The notes below the pieces were generated by a model. The model had not been told where the DNA came from. It worked only from the letters and a program-made list of their open reading frames with translations, and searched no databases. This document shows positions 38,145 to 50,880 of a stretch of DNA of 64,000 nucleotides, piece by piece. A program made the position numbers and the translations under genes. The DNA comes from Tetrahymena elliotti 4EA (Eukaryota; Ciliophora; Oligohymenophorea; Hymenostomatida; Tetrahymenidae), in contig JH720318.1 of the NCBI GenBank assembly GCA_000231825.2, positions 328,539 through 392,538 of the forward strand, in the 5' to 3' direction. Positions within the stretch are counted from its first letter, which is position 1; each line of letters starts with the position of its first letter.

Positions 38145-41100
38145 TCTATCTATAATGAAATACACACAAAATAACTTGAGAAATCTGCTTTTTATTTTTT
38201 ATAAATCACTCCTTGTTTATGTTCACTTTATATTTTTTGTTGATAAAAAATGCAAATATTGCACTACGAATCCGATTTCAATAATACTAATTTTTTATTA
38301 ATTAATAATTTATAAGTCACTGTAATACTCTTTATATTAATTAGAACCTTTCTTAACCTTTGAACTATTTTTTGTTTTTTGTTAATTAATTAAATGTGTA
38401 CGCAAAATTTTTTTATTTTTTTTAAAGGTGATTAAATATTGCTTCTCAATTACTTAGCTTTAAAAAATATCACAAAACACAAAGTCGGATGCTCGCTCCT
38501 TCACTTAATTAATTGATTAGTTAATTAATACTACGAGCAAAAGGGGGAGCACTAATCAAATCAAGTAAAAGAATGCATTTCTAAATACATTAAGTAATCA
38601 ATATATTCTTAATTACTCTCTCTCATCAAAATAAAAGCAGAAAAAAAATTAATTATTCATTCATTCAAGTTTTCATTGAAACTCATAGAAAAATAAATGA
38701 TAGAGTGTCAGTGTGCCCAATTTACTTTTTTTTTTCATGGGAAAGATATTGTTAATACAAATTTCGACAGTTTAATAATCAAAAGCGTGAAATATTTCTC
38801 AAATGTTTGAATTAAAAATCAATTAAAGTTCGTCTAAATTATTATGCAAATGCGCTTTTATGCCCAATTATCCTAAAAGATTTACAATAAATGTAAAAGA
38901 AATAATATTCAAAGGACATTATCTTTATTCATTTTTCGATGTGTAACCATCATTTCTAAATTTTATTGATTTTGAAATTTTAGTCTTTCCATTTAGAGCT
39001 GAAGAGTTAAACTAATATGCTAAAGTGCCTCGTTACTCAAAGTTTAAAAAAGAAATTTCATAAAATTCATGAAAATCTTTTTTCTTATTTGCTTAAGTTA
39101 AAAAAAAAGAAATGAATTAAGCTTAACTTCATTTTATAAAATCCTAATAGGATTCTTATCAAAATACATTAGAAATAAAATATATGATGAATTTAATAAA
39201 TGCAAAATAGCTCTTTTAATTCTTAAATTTCTATCAAATTACTTTACTTGGATAAGCTTAAAAAATTTTCTTTTTTTCTTGGCAGTTTAGTTTTCATTTC
39301 ATAATTCTTTATTTAAGATTTCAAAACAAATTGATTTGAAGAAGTAAGAATGTAAGTGAAAAATGTTAATTTTTAATCAGAAATTCTGTTGAGGTTGTGA
39401 TGAATAAGAAAAAAAATAGTTCATTAAAAGATTTAATCACTGCATAACAATTAATTTTTATAAAACTCAAAATACCATATATTAGATAAATACTATTGAA
39501 AACAATAATTAATCTAAGAAAAAACAAATAAACAATTATAATTCACTCTTTCATATTTTACCTCAAACTTTGATATCTTCTTCACTTATTAACTTATAAC
39601 TTTTACAATAATTGTCATCAGAATTTATAAATTTTGAAAGTAATCCTTATAATTAAAATACAGTTTTTTTTTAACCAATTACAATCTTAAAACTCTCACA
39701 TATCTAATACTCTTTCCCTCTATAAAATAACTCCATTTATTTAAAATTCAACCATAATAAAAATTTTGAAAGTAAATTACTTTTGATTCATAATTTTGTT
39801 GTTATTTTTTCTGCATCAAGAAAGATAAAAATGCATTTTCAATAAAAGTAGATTTGTGAAATTATAGTTTTGAAAATATTAAAAGAGTTACTAAATTTAT
39901 TTCTAAGATAAATGACTTCTAAAATTCATTTTCCTTTATTAATTATTATTGAGGTTTCAATTTTAAAGAAGTGCTATTTTAAGAAGTTTTTAGCTATGTT
40001 TATTCTAAGTATATAAGTAAATGTAAAATTAATATAAGCACCACACATCTACTTTATTTAGTAATAACTTAGCCTATAATCTAAACATTTTTAATTAAGT
40101 AATTTCTTATTCACTTACTTATTTAAAAAAGACTTTATCATCACAAAAAGAGTAATTAGCCTACACGATTAGATAGATTTATAAAAATAAAAAAAATAAC
40201 TCCAATCTTCATTTAATTTTATAATCAGCATACAATTTTAATTATAAAGTAAAAAATTAGATAAAAACTGCAAACCATACATCATTTTTTATATCGAAAT
40301 CAAAATTCACTAATTTTCATTTTTTTTTAAGCTTACTTTTTTTTTTAAAAATAAACAAACATTATCTAATAGCTAATTATTTTTTATCTGTAATGTTACC
40401 TAAAACTGTAATGATTACTAATTCAGTAACAATTAAAACAAAATTCTTGTAAAGTTAAGTCAATTGAATATATTATTTGATAATATTTTGTTTTCACCAA
40501 TTTTTTTAGAGCAAATAAATATGAAACCAATAAAAAATTTTCAACTTCAATCAATCATTCTTAGCTTAGAGTAATTTAAAATATGCTAATCAGATACTTT
40601 ATTGCATTTTAGATTTGATGTTTTTCACCCAATCTTATTTTAAAAGAAAAAAAAAGATATCTTATCTAAGTAATAAAAACTCAAAGTGTTCATTTTATAA
40701 TTTTCTTGAATTGATTTGTGGAGAAAAAAAACTCAGATTTTAACAGGAATATTCTCTATGATAATTAGATGTTTTTGATGAGTAATAATGTATCACTATT
40801 TTCCAAATATTGATATACTTAATTTTGTGGTATTTATCACCTTGATAATGAAGCAATTAAAAAAATAGGCTTCATGTTTATCAAGATTACTCGAACAAGC
40901 CATAGATAATTTAAGGAATTCTATAAAAACATTCGCCTAAGCTTCTTTGAAATAAATAATTTTAATTTAATTTCTTTCATTTTATAATACTATCTATTTT
41001 CCTATATTTAGACAAATTTTATTTCTCAGTTTCTAATAACTACCAAACATAAAATTGTGGAATAACTAAAAAAATTAACTTGGTAATTTTTGCAAAGAAT

Positions 41101-41751
41101 TATAAAAAGAATGATGAAGTATTTAATAAATAATTAATAGACTCTTTTTAAACCAAATAAAAACTTATTAAATATTTATAAAAGAATTTTTTTAATTTAA
41201 ATGAATAACTAAATTTTGTTTATTTGTTTCAAACATATTTTCTTTATTTCACTGCTGTTTTGCTTTTATTTTTCAAATCTTTCTCTTTTATTTTAAGTTC
41301 ATACTCAAAATGTATTTAGTAAAAAGTTGAATATTTTGATAAATTGTTTCTTTAATTAAATATGAATTAATAAATTTAATTTATCTTTTTGCAAATTGAG
41401 TGAATTTTAAAAATTTTCAAGATAGTTATTTACTTTTGATAACAAAAAAAATTATTTTTATTTAAAGCTAATCCTATTATTTATGATAACTTAAAAAGAA
41501 ATCTTTTGCCGATTCTATTTAATTACTTTTTAATGTGATAAAAAGTTAAAAATTTTAATTTAAACTAAAATAAGAAATGTAAGAACAAGAAAGTTTGATA
41601 GAGAAAGAATTTAATTTGTTTTATTTATTAAAATCAATTACATCTTCATGAAGCAGAAGTGATGAATGGATTGAATTTATTGATTACTGACTTTAATTAA
41701 AACAAATAAATAAAACTAATTTTTTTGATTAAATTGAAAATGGTATTTTCC
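38145..41751. other. Gene desert, 3.6 kb
   Basis: The longest gene-free stretch in the window. Very AT-rich, frequent stops in all frames even under the ciliate code. One locally GC-richer hairpin at 38490 is listed separately. Nothing else recognised. Confidence 0.6.
38490..38539. other. Inverted repeat (possible hairpin) upstream of the PX-START gene
   Basis: TGCTCG at 38490-38495 pairs with CGAGCA at 38534-38539, and TTAATTAA at 38506-38513 pairs with TTAATTAA at 38521-38528 around a 7-base loop. The arms are GC-richer than anything nearby. It lies about 350 bases upstream of the PX-START start codon. Function unknown; chance is possible. Confidence 0.4.
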
Positions 41752-43717
41752 TCATTGACGACTTGTTAGAATTTAATATATCTAATTTAAGGTTTCTTCT
41801 TTTACTTTATTTGGATTATTTTGTTAACTGATTGTGTTCTTTTTAAATTTAGGTTTGATCATCATCTTTCCTTGTTCTTCTTCCTTAGGATAGAATTTTT
41901 GTAGGAATTCTCTACTTTACTCATAATATTCTTCGTTTTCACAAATTTTATGGGAATCCAAAAATGATTTTATATAATGATCTACTGTTGGTAACTGCTC
42001 ACATCTATGCTTTATTAGCATATGCATATAACAAATATCTATTTTTATATCTGCTATTAGTAAACATTCGGGCATCAACCCTTTAATACCATGGACCTCA
42101 TCAAATTCTTAGCTTAAACTTATTCTTGAAATTACACATGTAAGAGGGACTAACAAATCATCCATTGTTTACATTTCATATTCCACTACATTTTAAGAAA
42201 GTACATTATTTATGTTTCTTTCTTTTTGTTAGTAATCATTTTCTCTCATAAATCTCTCTTTGAACATATCACTAAAATTGGATAGCACTTTCTGCAGAGT
42301 CATTTCTATTTTATTTGCACATTTAGTAAAATCTAGCTAACCATAACGCATATATAACATTTGAAGTACTTCAGGGCTGCAACCAAATACCCAAGCCAAT
42401 TTCTTACTAATCCCTTGCTTGAAATTAATTGGCTCAAAGGTTTTAGTATTTATTTTACATTATAAGTAAAAAACATTGGCATTTTCATCAAGCATAGAAA
42501 TTAGTTCTTCACTTTTTTATTAGCAGTACAAGTTTCTTTAGTGAACTAAATCTTAAGAGTACTTTAATTTATTGATTTCATCTTCAGCTAGCTACTTTTC
42601 TACCAAATTCTAGTACTACTCAATTATCTTAGACAAATCATAAGCATTTTAATCAGGGATACTTCTAATACGCTAAACTAAAAATCTGAAATCTCTCAAT
42701 GGCTCAGCAAAGCTATCAAAGATAATCTCTATATAAGAATTATCTTATCTTATTTTAACACTCTAAACTGTTTTAAAGAAATTGTATCCAGAATTTCTCT
42801 CAAGAACGTTCATCTATTTTAAATTTAATTAAAAGTATTAAACATCATTAAATACAAATCATTTCCAAATTAATATTAATAAAAATCAAATAAATTTAAT
42901 TGAAAAAGATCATTTTGATTGAGAGGAAAGGAAATGCATTCAAAGAACAGAATATTTATTTTTCTAAATGAAATTGCTTCATCAAAATTTTGTTTGTAAA
43001 TTTCTGAATAGTTTTTAAAATGAAATTTAAAAAATTTACTTCAAAAATGTTATCAAGCTCAATTAAAATTTCTCCATAAATAAGAAACAATTCTCTTTAT
43101 CTTAGATTTTTCAGAAGTGGTACAGCCACTAGATCTACTTATTTTAATTATTTATTATCAGTCTAGGAAGAGGAATTTAGTTGAGAGCTTGAATTTTAAT
43201 TTTCCTTTTCACATAATTTAGAGCCTTCATTTAAAATACTTGAAGATGACTGTAAGATATTTTAGTTAGATATTGTAGAAATGCTCTCATTCTTAATTAC
43301 AGACCCATTTACATAATGATTTTAACTAATATTTGAAGTGCTGACTTGGGAAGAAAAACTAGAATTTTATTCTTCATTTTAATATGAATTTTTTTCTTAA
43401 TTAGCATAGCTATTGTAATTAGAAAATGAACTATTTTATCCGCTTGATTCAGTCTGATATTGCTATGCTTAAATATTTTCATCTTAGTTTTGGAATACAT
43501 TTTATAAATAAAATTTATTGTTTTATCCTTAGAAGTTTCCTAAATTTATTGACCTGTTTAAGTAAACTTATTAGTGATTATGATCTTGATAAAAATCATC
43601 CTTTTATAACCCATAATCTTCAGAATTCATTTGACTATCATCCTAATAAAAATAATCTTTATGTTCACAATACTAATTATTATGTCCTTAATACTTGTTA
43701 TTAATTTCTATATCCAT
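41752..43717 (-). CDS. Hypothetical Q/N/S-rich protein with helical C-terminal region
   Basis: Two exons, 43717-43040 and 42813-41752, with a 226-nt intron; 579 residues. The first 190 residues are low-complexity Gln/Asn/Ser/Tyr (MDIEINNKYQGHNNQY...), followed by a structured region beginning KNLRQRELFLIYGEILIEL and crossing the intron. The second exon holds charged helices (QYQNLVEKQLAEDEINKL) and a compact segment (FKQGISKKLAWVFGCSPEV, then LDFTKCANKIEMTLQ). It ends in a basic, Pro- and Gln-containing tail. The layout of a disordered Q/N start plus a compact domain is common in ciliate regulatory proteins. The compact part faintly recalls the PAS-like region of some fungal regulators, but no DNA-binding motif is visible. 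Unassigned. Confidence 0.75.
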
Positions 43718-45000
43718 CTTCCTTCTGTACTTACTTGGACTCTTAGGACTGACTATTTTTCAATTTCTATGTTTTTTTAATGCAATAGCTTATTAATAAT
43801 AATAATATCTATATTTTTTGTTTTTATGGTTTTTATTGTTTCTAGTGAGAGCTCCTTACTTTGTATTAAAATTTTAAATAAAATTTGATTATTTTAAGTC
43901 TAAATTATAATATAAAAAACTAAGGAACCAAATAGCTAGCTGATTTTTTTTGGGCATTTTTTTTATATACTTTCTTAACATCATAATTACACACAATCAT
44001 TAAAAATCTATTAATTATTTAAAGTTATCTATATCTAAAAAAGAATGATTAATAAAGAAAATTTAGAATTTTAGAATATTAATTAACTATCTCATTTCTA
44101 ACATCTTACATTCTCTTGGCTATCTTCATAAAAAATAAGAATTGATCAGAAAAATATTTAAAAATAGAACCTTAAATTTATCAATTACATACTCAAAATA
44201 AACTTTTGTGGCAATCCATACTAGATTTGATTATTATTTTGTTTTCAATCAGTGTAATAAACATGATTTAAGCCATTAAAGTAATTAAAACTAATAAATA
44301 CTATTCTTTTAATATTTAATTTATTATATGTTTCCCAGAAATACCAAAATAAGCACATTTTGTAAATTAAAATTTAAATAGAAAAATAATGATAGATTAA
44401 AAAACTAAGTTAATCTTTCTGTATACTTACTTCTTCAAATAAAATAATATCTCAATTAAAAAAATTTTTTTCATGGAACAAATAAAAAAAATAATAAAAT
44501 TTATTTAATTAAAAAAGATGGAAAAAAATTTTAAGGATATATATATTAAAAACATACCTTACAAATCTTAAAAATATTAATAATATTATTTAGATAATTA
44601 TCTTTCAAAACTCTTAAACGCGCATAAAATGAAAATTTAATTATGGTTCTGCAATAATTTTGACAATACTAAGATATTTCTCTTTACTTTAAAGATAGAA
44701 TCGATTTATTAAATTTATCTTCAATTATTTTGTAGTTTTGTCAAAAAAAGCTGTTACTTTTTTCTTCTCTGAACAATCATGCTGAAATTCATTTTATCGC
44801 TCATAAAAGTGCTGCAATAAAAAAAGTAAAGTATTTCAATTATAAATTTAAAGCAATAATAATTTTATTGAAATATTTAACGAGTTAATTATTTTTATAA
44901 ATTCAAAAAGTAGCCAAAAAAAATTAACTTGATTTTTGTTTTGAAAATCTTTAGAATTTAACATATTTTAATTTATTAATTTAAGAGACAAAGCATTAAT
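43718..45000. other. Intergenic between divergent genes
   Basis: 1.3 kb of AT-rich DNA separating the head-to-head genes at 43717 (minus) and 45001 (plus). It should contain both promoters; no element recognised. Confidence 0.55.
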
Positions 45001-48000
45001 ATGTAATAACAAAGCAAAGATATAAATACTAATTCATTTGATCTGAAATAGGGAAAAAAACCTGAAAAAGCTCTTAATATTAATATCTAATAGTAAAAAC
45101 CAAATGAAAAATATGTAAAGTCTATGGATTTTATATAAAAAGTGACATCATAGTTTTTCAATGATCTTTGCTTAAAAGTATTTTTTTAAGATGTAATTTG
45201 GCGCAATAGATTAAACATTATAAAATTAAGATTATAAAACTAAGCATTTGGTGCTATCAAATGAGGAGAGTTAGATAAAATAAATATTTAAAGCATTAAT
45301 CTTAAAAAAAGTAGTCTATTGCTAGGCAATTCTTTAACAATTGGAAGAATAAACCTTTCTTAAAAAAGAAATAGCTCCATATTATTGATAAAGCTAATGA
45401 TGTGATTCAATCAAACATGTATTCTAACTATATGCCTGTATCATAAAACGTCTAAGTAAACATTTAGATTTAAATTAAACCCTATTAAAGAATTTAATAA
45501 TTAGACAGATGATTTTTTGCTTTAGCTTTTTCCAGTAATTGAAAGAATAGAGTTATACCAAATAATGAATGAGCTTAAAATGAAAGAGTCTTTATCTGAA
45601 AAAAAGAGATTAAAATATTGGTTTAAAATAATTAAAAAAATGAATTTATTAGTAGACATTGGTAAATTAAATTGACAATAATATCCTCATATCAATCCTT
45701 TTTATAGAATAAAAGATTTGGATTTGGTATATATACAAAATGTTTAAAAAGAGTTTGGAATGCACAAGCTTCATGCAAGTTTTTTTTCAATAACCTCAAG
45801 TAAAATAATAAAACTTTGCTTTAAAGTAAATCTTATTGAAAAATCTTTTGCAATATTCTAATACAAAAATATAATAAAAAATTAGATATTTAGACATCAA
45901 AAGAATGATTGAATAAAAAGAATATTAGTAACTATAATAATTATTTTATTTATACAAATTCTCAATATTTTTTTATTTGCTTAGATATGGAATTACAATA
46001 GAGAAAAAAATTGATGAGTAAATAAATCCAATTGTAGATTTTACTGCTATGTCTAAATAATATTACTGTAATATATGCTACATTTATGATTGTAGAATTC
46101 ACTTTTATGAACGAAAAAAAGTAATTCATTTATTTCAAGACTTTTGCTAATAATCAAAGGATTTAGAATTTCTATTATTAATACCAAAGAAATAATTTAA
46201 CCATTTATTTTATTTGGATAAAAATTTATTCAATAAACAAATAAGAAAGATTAATTAGCTTAAAACACTTTTCTAATTTAATGAAAACTTTATTTTGAAA
46301 AGAAAATCATTCTTTGACATTTTATCATTTCGAAATAAATATTTTTTTCAAATAAATTGATAGGGGTAAGACTTTTATCATCCAAGTACTTTCATTCAAA
46401 ATAGTACTTAATACTCTGAAAGAATGGTTTAATACCTAGTTGATATGTATAAAAAAATAATTTTGGATCCCAGTTACAAATTTGTTCCTACAAAAATAGA
46501 TACATCTTGTGGCAGATTTTGTTATAAAGAACTTACAAGAGAAAAGATATAATAGGTAATATTTTATTCCAACGCTATCAAATTAAATATTTTAAATAAT
46601 TAATTAGATAAAAGCTGATTAAAACTAGCATGTAGTATATACAGATTTAGAGAAATTATTTATAAGATTAGGAGAATAAAGGTTTTATTATAATGTTTGC
46701 TACATGTCTTTATTGCAATTGAATTTTAGATGTGATTAATTATTTTTATACTTAGTGGAGTAGCATATGGAAAAATATGAAAAAGAGACTCTTTTATTCA
46801 TTATAGATGAATAATTAAGTGTAAAATATAATCCGATTGATATAAAGTAAGAATAATATGTTATTGATAATCCTATTTCTAATACAGTAAATAATGATAT
46901 GACTAAGAATGCTTTAAAACCTATATTAGTTAAGAGGAATATAGATGAGGAAGAAGATGATCCCTGGCTTATTGATGATGATGAAGATGATAATTAATTA
47001 CATTCTAATTAAAATGAAAATTAATAAAAATTACAAAGTTTAGCTGAAAAAATAAAAGTTTAGACAGAAGAAGAAAATGACTAAAATTTTATCTATAAAG
47101 TGAAAGAATTTGTGGAGAGTAACTATACTGTCTAAAAATTAACTATCAAGTAAGAAAAAATTAAGTAGGAAATGCTTAAGGCTCTAATAAGGAAATCTCA
47201 GTCTTAATTAACAAAACCTGAAGTTCTTTAAGAGGAATCTGATGAAGATGAAGGGTTATTAAAAGAGAACAATTAGTCAAAAAAATGTGATAAAAAGTAA
47301 AAAGAAGATCAAGATGAATGTTATGGATATACTAATACCTAAAACGATGTATAGTAGGATGACAGCTATCAGCACTGTGTACATTATCGACATAATGCTA
47401 GGCCTATAGACAAGACCTGTAAAAAATGCTGGTAAATATTTATTTTAATCAACAAGCAACAGTTAAAATTCTTTTATTGATTCTTAAGTTGCACAAAAAG
47501 AGGCTTCTGTGATTAATTCTGTATGTGTGATCCAAAATACTGTAAAATATATAGATAAGGCTGCAATTGTATAGATAATTGTTCCAAAAATTCTTGCATT
47601 TGTTTTAAGAGAAATATTGAGTGCGATCCAGATGTAATAATAGCTCTAATTTTATTAAAATTTATTTATTCATTTTAAAAGATGTGTAAATCCTGCTATG
47701 AATGTAAATCGAAGTGCAATAATAATCAGATTACGATCAACAAAGTCTCTGTAATATTTAATTATCACACTTAATAAAATACTTTTATTTAAATTTAATT
47801 TATTAAAGAGAGTAGTTATTGCTAACTCAGATGTTTGTGGTGGCTTGGGAATATTTAACGTTTATCCTCTGCAAAAAGGAGATCTTATCACTGTTTATTA
47901 TGGAGAAATTCTAGAGGATCTAGATATCATCATAAGAGATTCTTGGAAGCCTTCTGATCTTTTCTACATATTTTCTTTATTAGGAGATTTAACTGTAGAT

Positions 48001-48365
48001 TCAAAGTATATAGGAAACAAAGTAAGATTGCATTTTTATTACAATGATGAATTAATGAATTGTTTTGAATTATTTAGAGTAGATTCATGAACCATTCAAA
48101 AAACAAAGAAAATTCTTATGCGAAAATGGTTTATGCTAAGGGTGGGTATACAATTGGGCTTTTTTCGAATGAAAAGATCACGCCAGGAACAGAGCTACTA
48201 TTTGATTATGATGGATAGGGAACTCTCAAATTAAAATATGAGTGGATTATACAAAAGGCAGATTCAAAAGCCAAATAAACACAAGAAGAAAATATTATTG
48301 TATTTGAAACACATAATTCACCTTAAAAGAACATAAATTTAATAAAATAAAAAAAAAGAAAATGA
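45001..48365 (+). CDS. Enhancer-of-zeste-like histone H3 lysine methyltransferase (SET/CXC)
   Basis: Catalytic subunit type of Polycomb repressive complex 2 (E(z)/EZH/EZL family, H3K27 methylation; family knowledge). Firm exons: 45985-46120, 46364-46555, 46608-47431, 47489-47633, 47682-47750, 47809-48021, 48078-48365. Visible domains: the pre-CXC zinc element YYCNICYIYDCRIHF and DTSCGRFCYKEL; an acidic linker (DPWLIDDDEDDN); a Cys-rich CXC domain (KTCKKCCCTKRGFCDQFC through CDPDMCKSCYECKSKC); and a SET domain with SDVCGGLGIFNVYPLQKGD, VYYGEI, GNKSRFMNHS and GYTIGLFSNEKITPGTEL followed by LFDYDG. The catalytic Asn-His-Ser and Tyr motifs are present. The 5' part from ATG 45001 (MQQQSKDINTNSF) to 45984 is coding (FNNWKNKPFLKKK, YQIMNELKMKESLSEKKR) but its splicing and the exact start are unresolved. 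Which EZL paralogue this is cannot be told. Confidence 0.9.
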
Positions 48366-48615
48366 TTATATCATTCATTATTGTTAAATATACTTTTTAT
48401 AATTGTACATGATTACCTTTCTATTAAAAATAATTTATTAAATTTCTTTCCAATATTTTTAAGTGATTTTTCCTGTATCTTTCAAAATAGTTGATAGAAT
48501 ATTTAAAGATCAATATATAAGGAAAATTACAAAGTGAATTAAAAGATTATATCAATTAAATAAGAAAAAATATCAAGATTTATTATCAAAAGATAGAAGT
48601 ATTAAAAATAAAAAA

Positions 48616-49566
48616 ATGAATAGTTAAGTTTAAAATATGTCGAATACAACTACAATTAGCTTTAAAATAGATGACATTAAATTAAATAAGAAGGATCATG
48701 TGTTTGAAGGGAAAGAAGTAAATTTAAGCAAAGTCAAGAAGGTTATATCAAAATTAGCGTTCATCCCTATGAGTCAATTAAAAATCTAAAAAATAATTAA
48801 ACCGGGTTAATCAGAATCAGATGAAGGCTTCTAAGAAAAATAGTAATACAAGGATAGCGATAAAATAGAAAATAAAAGTACTTTAATATTTGGTATTGAT
48901 TCCCTGTAGAAATAACAAATCTATTTTTAATTCACAAATTTTTATTATTTCATCAACTGTTCATTTAATGTGTATGAAGATGATACATTGTTCAATCTAA
49001 GAACTAAAATATATATAGAAATGAAGACTTAAAAAGAAGAGCACTCATCTTTCTAACGATTTGAAAACCCTGATGAAATTCAAATGACCATTAAATATGA
49101 AAAAAATGATTATTAGATATAACCATAACATTTAGAAATGACTGTAAGATAGTTTTTAGAAGAAAATATAAAAAGTTATTAGAAAAATGAATTATTTTTA
49201 TATTTTTAAAAACTAAATACAAAATTTTTAGAATTTTTAGTTCAGGACTAAATTTACTAAACAGGTACTATTAAAAAATAATATCCTATTGAATAAGACA
49301 AGGAAATTCTATTAAAAGTTATTATCAATTAATTTTAACAAGATATTTAAAATAACCACCCATAAAAGTTTGAAGATTTATATGCTAAGTACTCTGATTC
49401 CATACAAGACAGAAATGAGTTCTTTTACAGACTTTATTAGGATGGTATATTGTTAGTTACTATGGGTACAGATTCAGATGATATTAAAAAATAACTTGCT
49501 GATAAAAAGGAAGTTTTAAAAGATGGTAGTATGCTGAATTTTGTATTAGCTAGTTGTAATCAATGA
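48616..49566 (+). CDS. Hypothetical Gln-rich single-exon protein
   Basis: Open frame of 316 residues without intron, ATG 48616 to TGA 49564-49566, starting MNSQVQNMSNTTTISFKIDD. A second in-frame ATG seven codons downstream could also serve. The chain is charged and Gln-rich (most Gln encoded by TAA/TAG), with segments that look beta-rich (QIYFQFTNFYYFINCSFNVY) followed by helices, and an acidic end (TMGTDSDDIKKQLADKKEVL). No signal peptide, membrane segment or motif I can name. It follows the E(z)-like gene by 250 bases on the same strand. Family unknown. Confidence 0.7.
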
Positions 49567-49920
49567 TGTAGCTAATAATAAACAATTATTCTTTCTAATT
49601 ATCAGATTATTTATCATTCATTTAAAATAAAAAAAGTTATTTACTTTTTCTTTTGTTTTTATTTGTTAATTGTTTTTTGATATTAATTATTTGACAAGAA
49701 AATTATTCAATTATTATTAACTATTATTTTTTTAATCACATTTATGAGCTATTATAATCGCTTTCATTTTTTTTCATGTAAAATTCTAATAAATTTTGCT
49801 TTATATTGCCTAGTTTTTTGTAAAATTAAAATCTTTCTTTTTATTTTATGAAAAATCATTAAATTATTGAACAAAACATATCTAAAAAATAAATAAATAA
49901 TAATAAACATAAGTAAAAAA
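49567..49920. other. Intergenic spacer
   Basis: AT-rich, 354 bases between two plus-strand unknown genes, nothing recognised. Confidence 0.6.
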
Positions 49921-50430
49921 ATGGATAGATAAAAACAAGAAAATAACCTTATTAAAAGTGACTATAACAGGATTAACTTTGATTTTGATTTTGATATTGA
50001 TGTTTCAGGTGCAAATGTAAATAATACAGATTATGAAAGCGAAGCAAAAAAAATACTTTAAAAGCATGAATAATAGCTAGCATAAGGTAACGCCGATAGA
50101 TCAAATAGAAAATAATTAACTAAGAAAGAAAAGGAGATTATATCTGATATCTTTAAAAGCTAAACTGATAAAGATATATATACTATATGTGAAAGTGTCA
50201 TAACCAAAAACAAAGGATCTGACAACAAAGCTTTCATTTTAAGCATTCTTTAATTTCTTGATTAAATAGGTCTCTTTGGTAATTCAAATATGATTTCTGA
50301 TGTAGAAATTGATTACAATAAATACTTTTAATTCCTTCAAACCAAATCTAATTTTAAGTTGGAGAATGCCAAAACCCATGTCCCATTATTTGTAAAAGCT
50401 TTTTATGAGTATTTACTCACAAATTATTGA
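49921..50430 (+). CDS. Hypothetical single-exon protein with acidic N-terminus
   Basis: 169 residues, ATG 49921 to TGA 50428-50430. The N-terminus carries an alternating Phe-Asp run (INFDFDFDIDVSGANVN), then a charged helix (EAKKILQKHEQQLAQG), KKEKEIISDIFKSQTDK, and a hydrophobic helical half (NKAFILSILQFLDQIGLF). No signal peptide, transmembrane segment or familiar motif. The preceding gene has the same orientation and also lacks introns, but the two proteins show no visible similarity. Unassigned; the coding call rests on length and composition. Confidence 0.65.
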
Positions 50431-50880
50431 TATTTATTTAAAATTCTATTCAAGATTTTATTAGAGTATGATGCATAATGCATATATAAATGTTCTTGTA
50501 ATTATATAATTTACTTTTGATAGTGTTTTAAATAAGTTGATATCAAATAATACATAACTAGGCTATTTTAAATAAATATATTTTATTATTATTGATCTAC
50601 AAAGGGAAATCAAATAAAATTCTATTATTGAGAAACTTGTTATCACAAAAAATTGTAGATTTACAATCAGTATCTTGAAAGAAATAACAATTCCTATTTT
50701 TGATGATACTATCTATTTTAATTTAAACTTAAATAATATTTTGAATCTCATTTTATCTTTTGAAAATATCTTTAAAAACTTAGTGCTTACTTACTTACTT
50801 CTTATTACTAAATATTTTTAGGATCAATTAATTAGTTTTTAACTAATTTTTCCAAATTAAATTTGTTCAAGATATAAATA
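50431..50880. other. Intergenic spacer
   Basis: AT-rich, 450 bases upstream of the first phosphatase gene; nothing recognised. Confidence 0.6.

Noticed and set aside
43426..43704. Plus-strand frame of 92 codons
   Set aside because: Antisense shadow of the Q/N-rich exon of the gene at 41752-43717.
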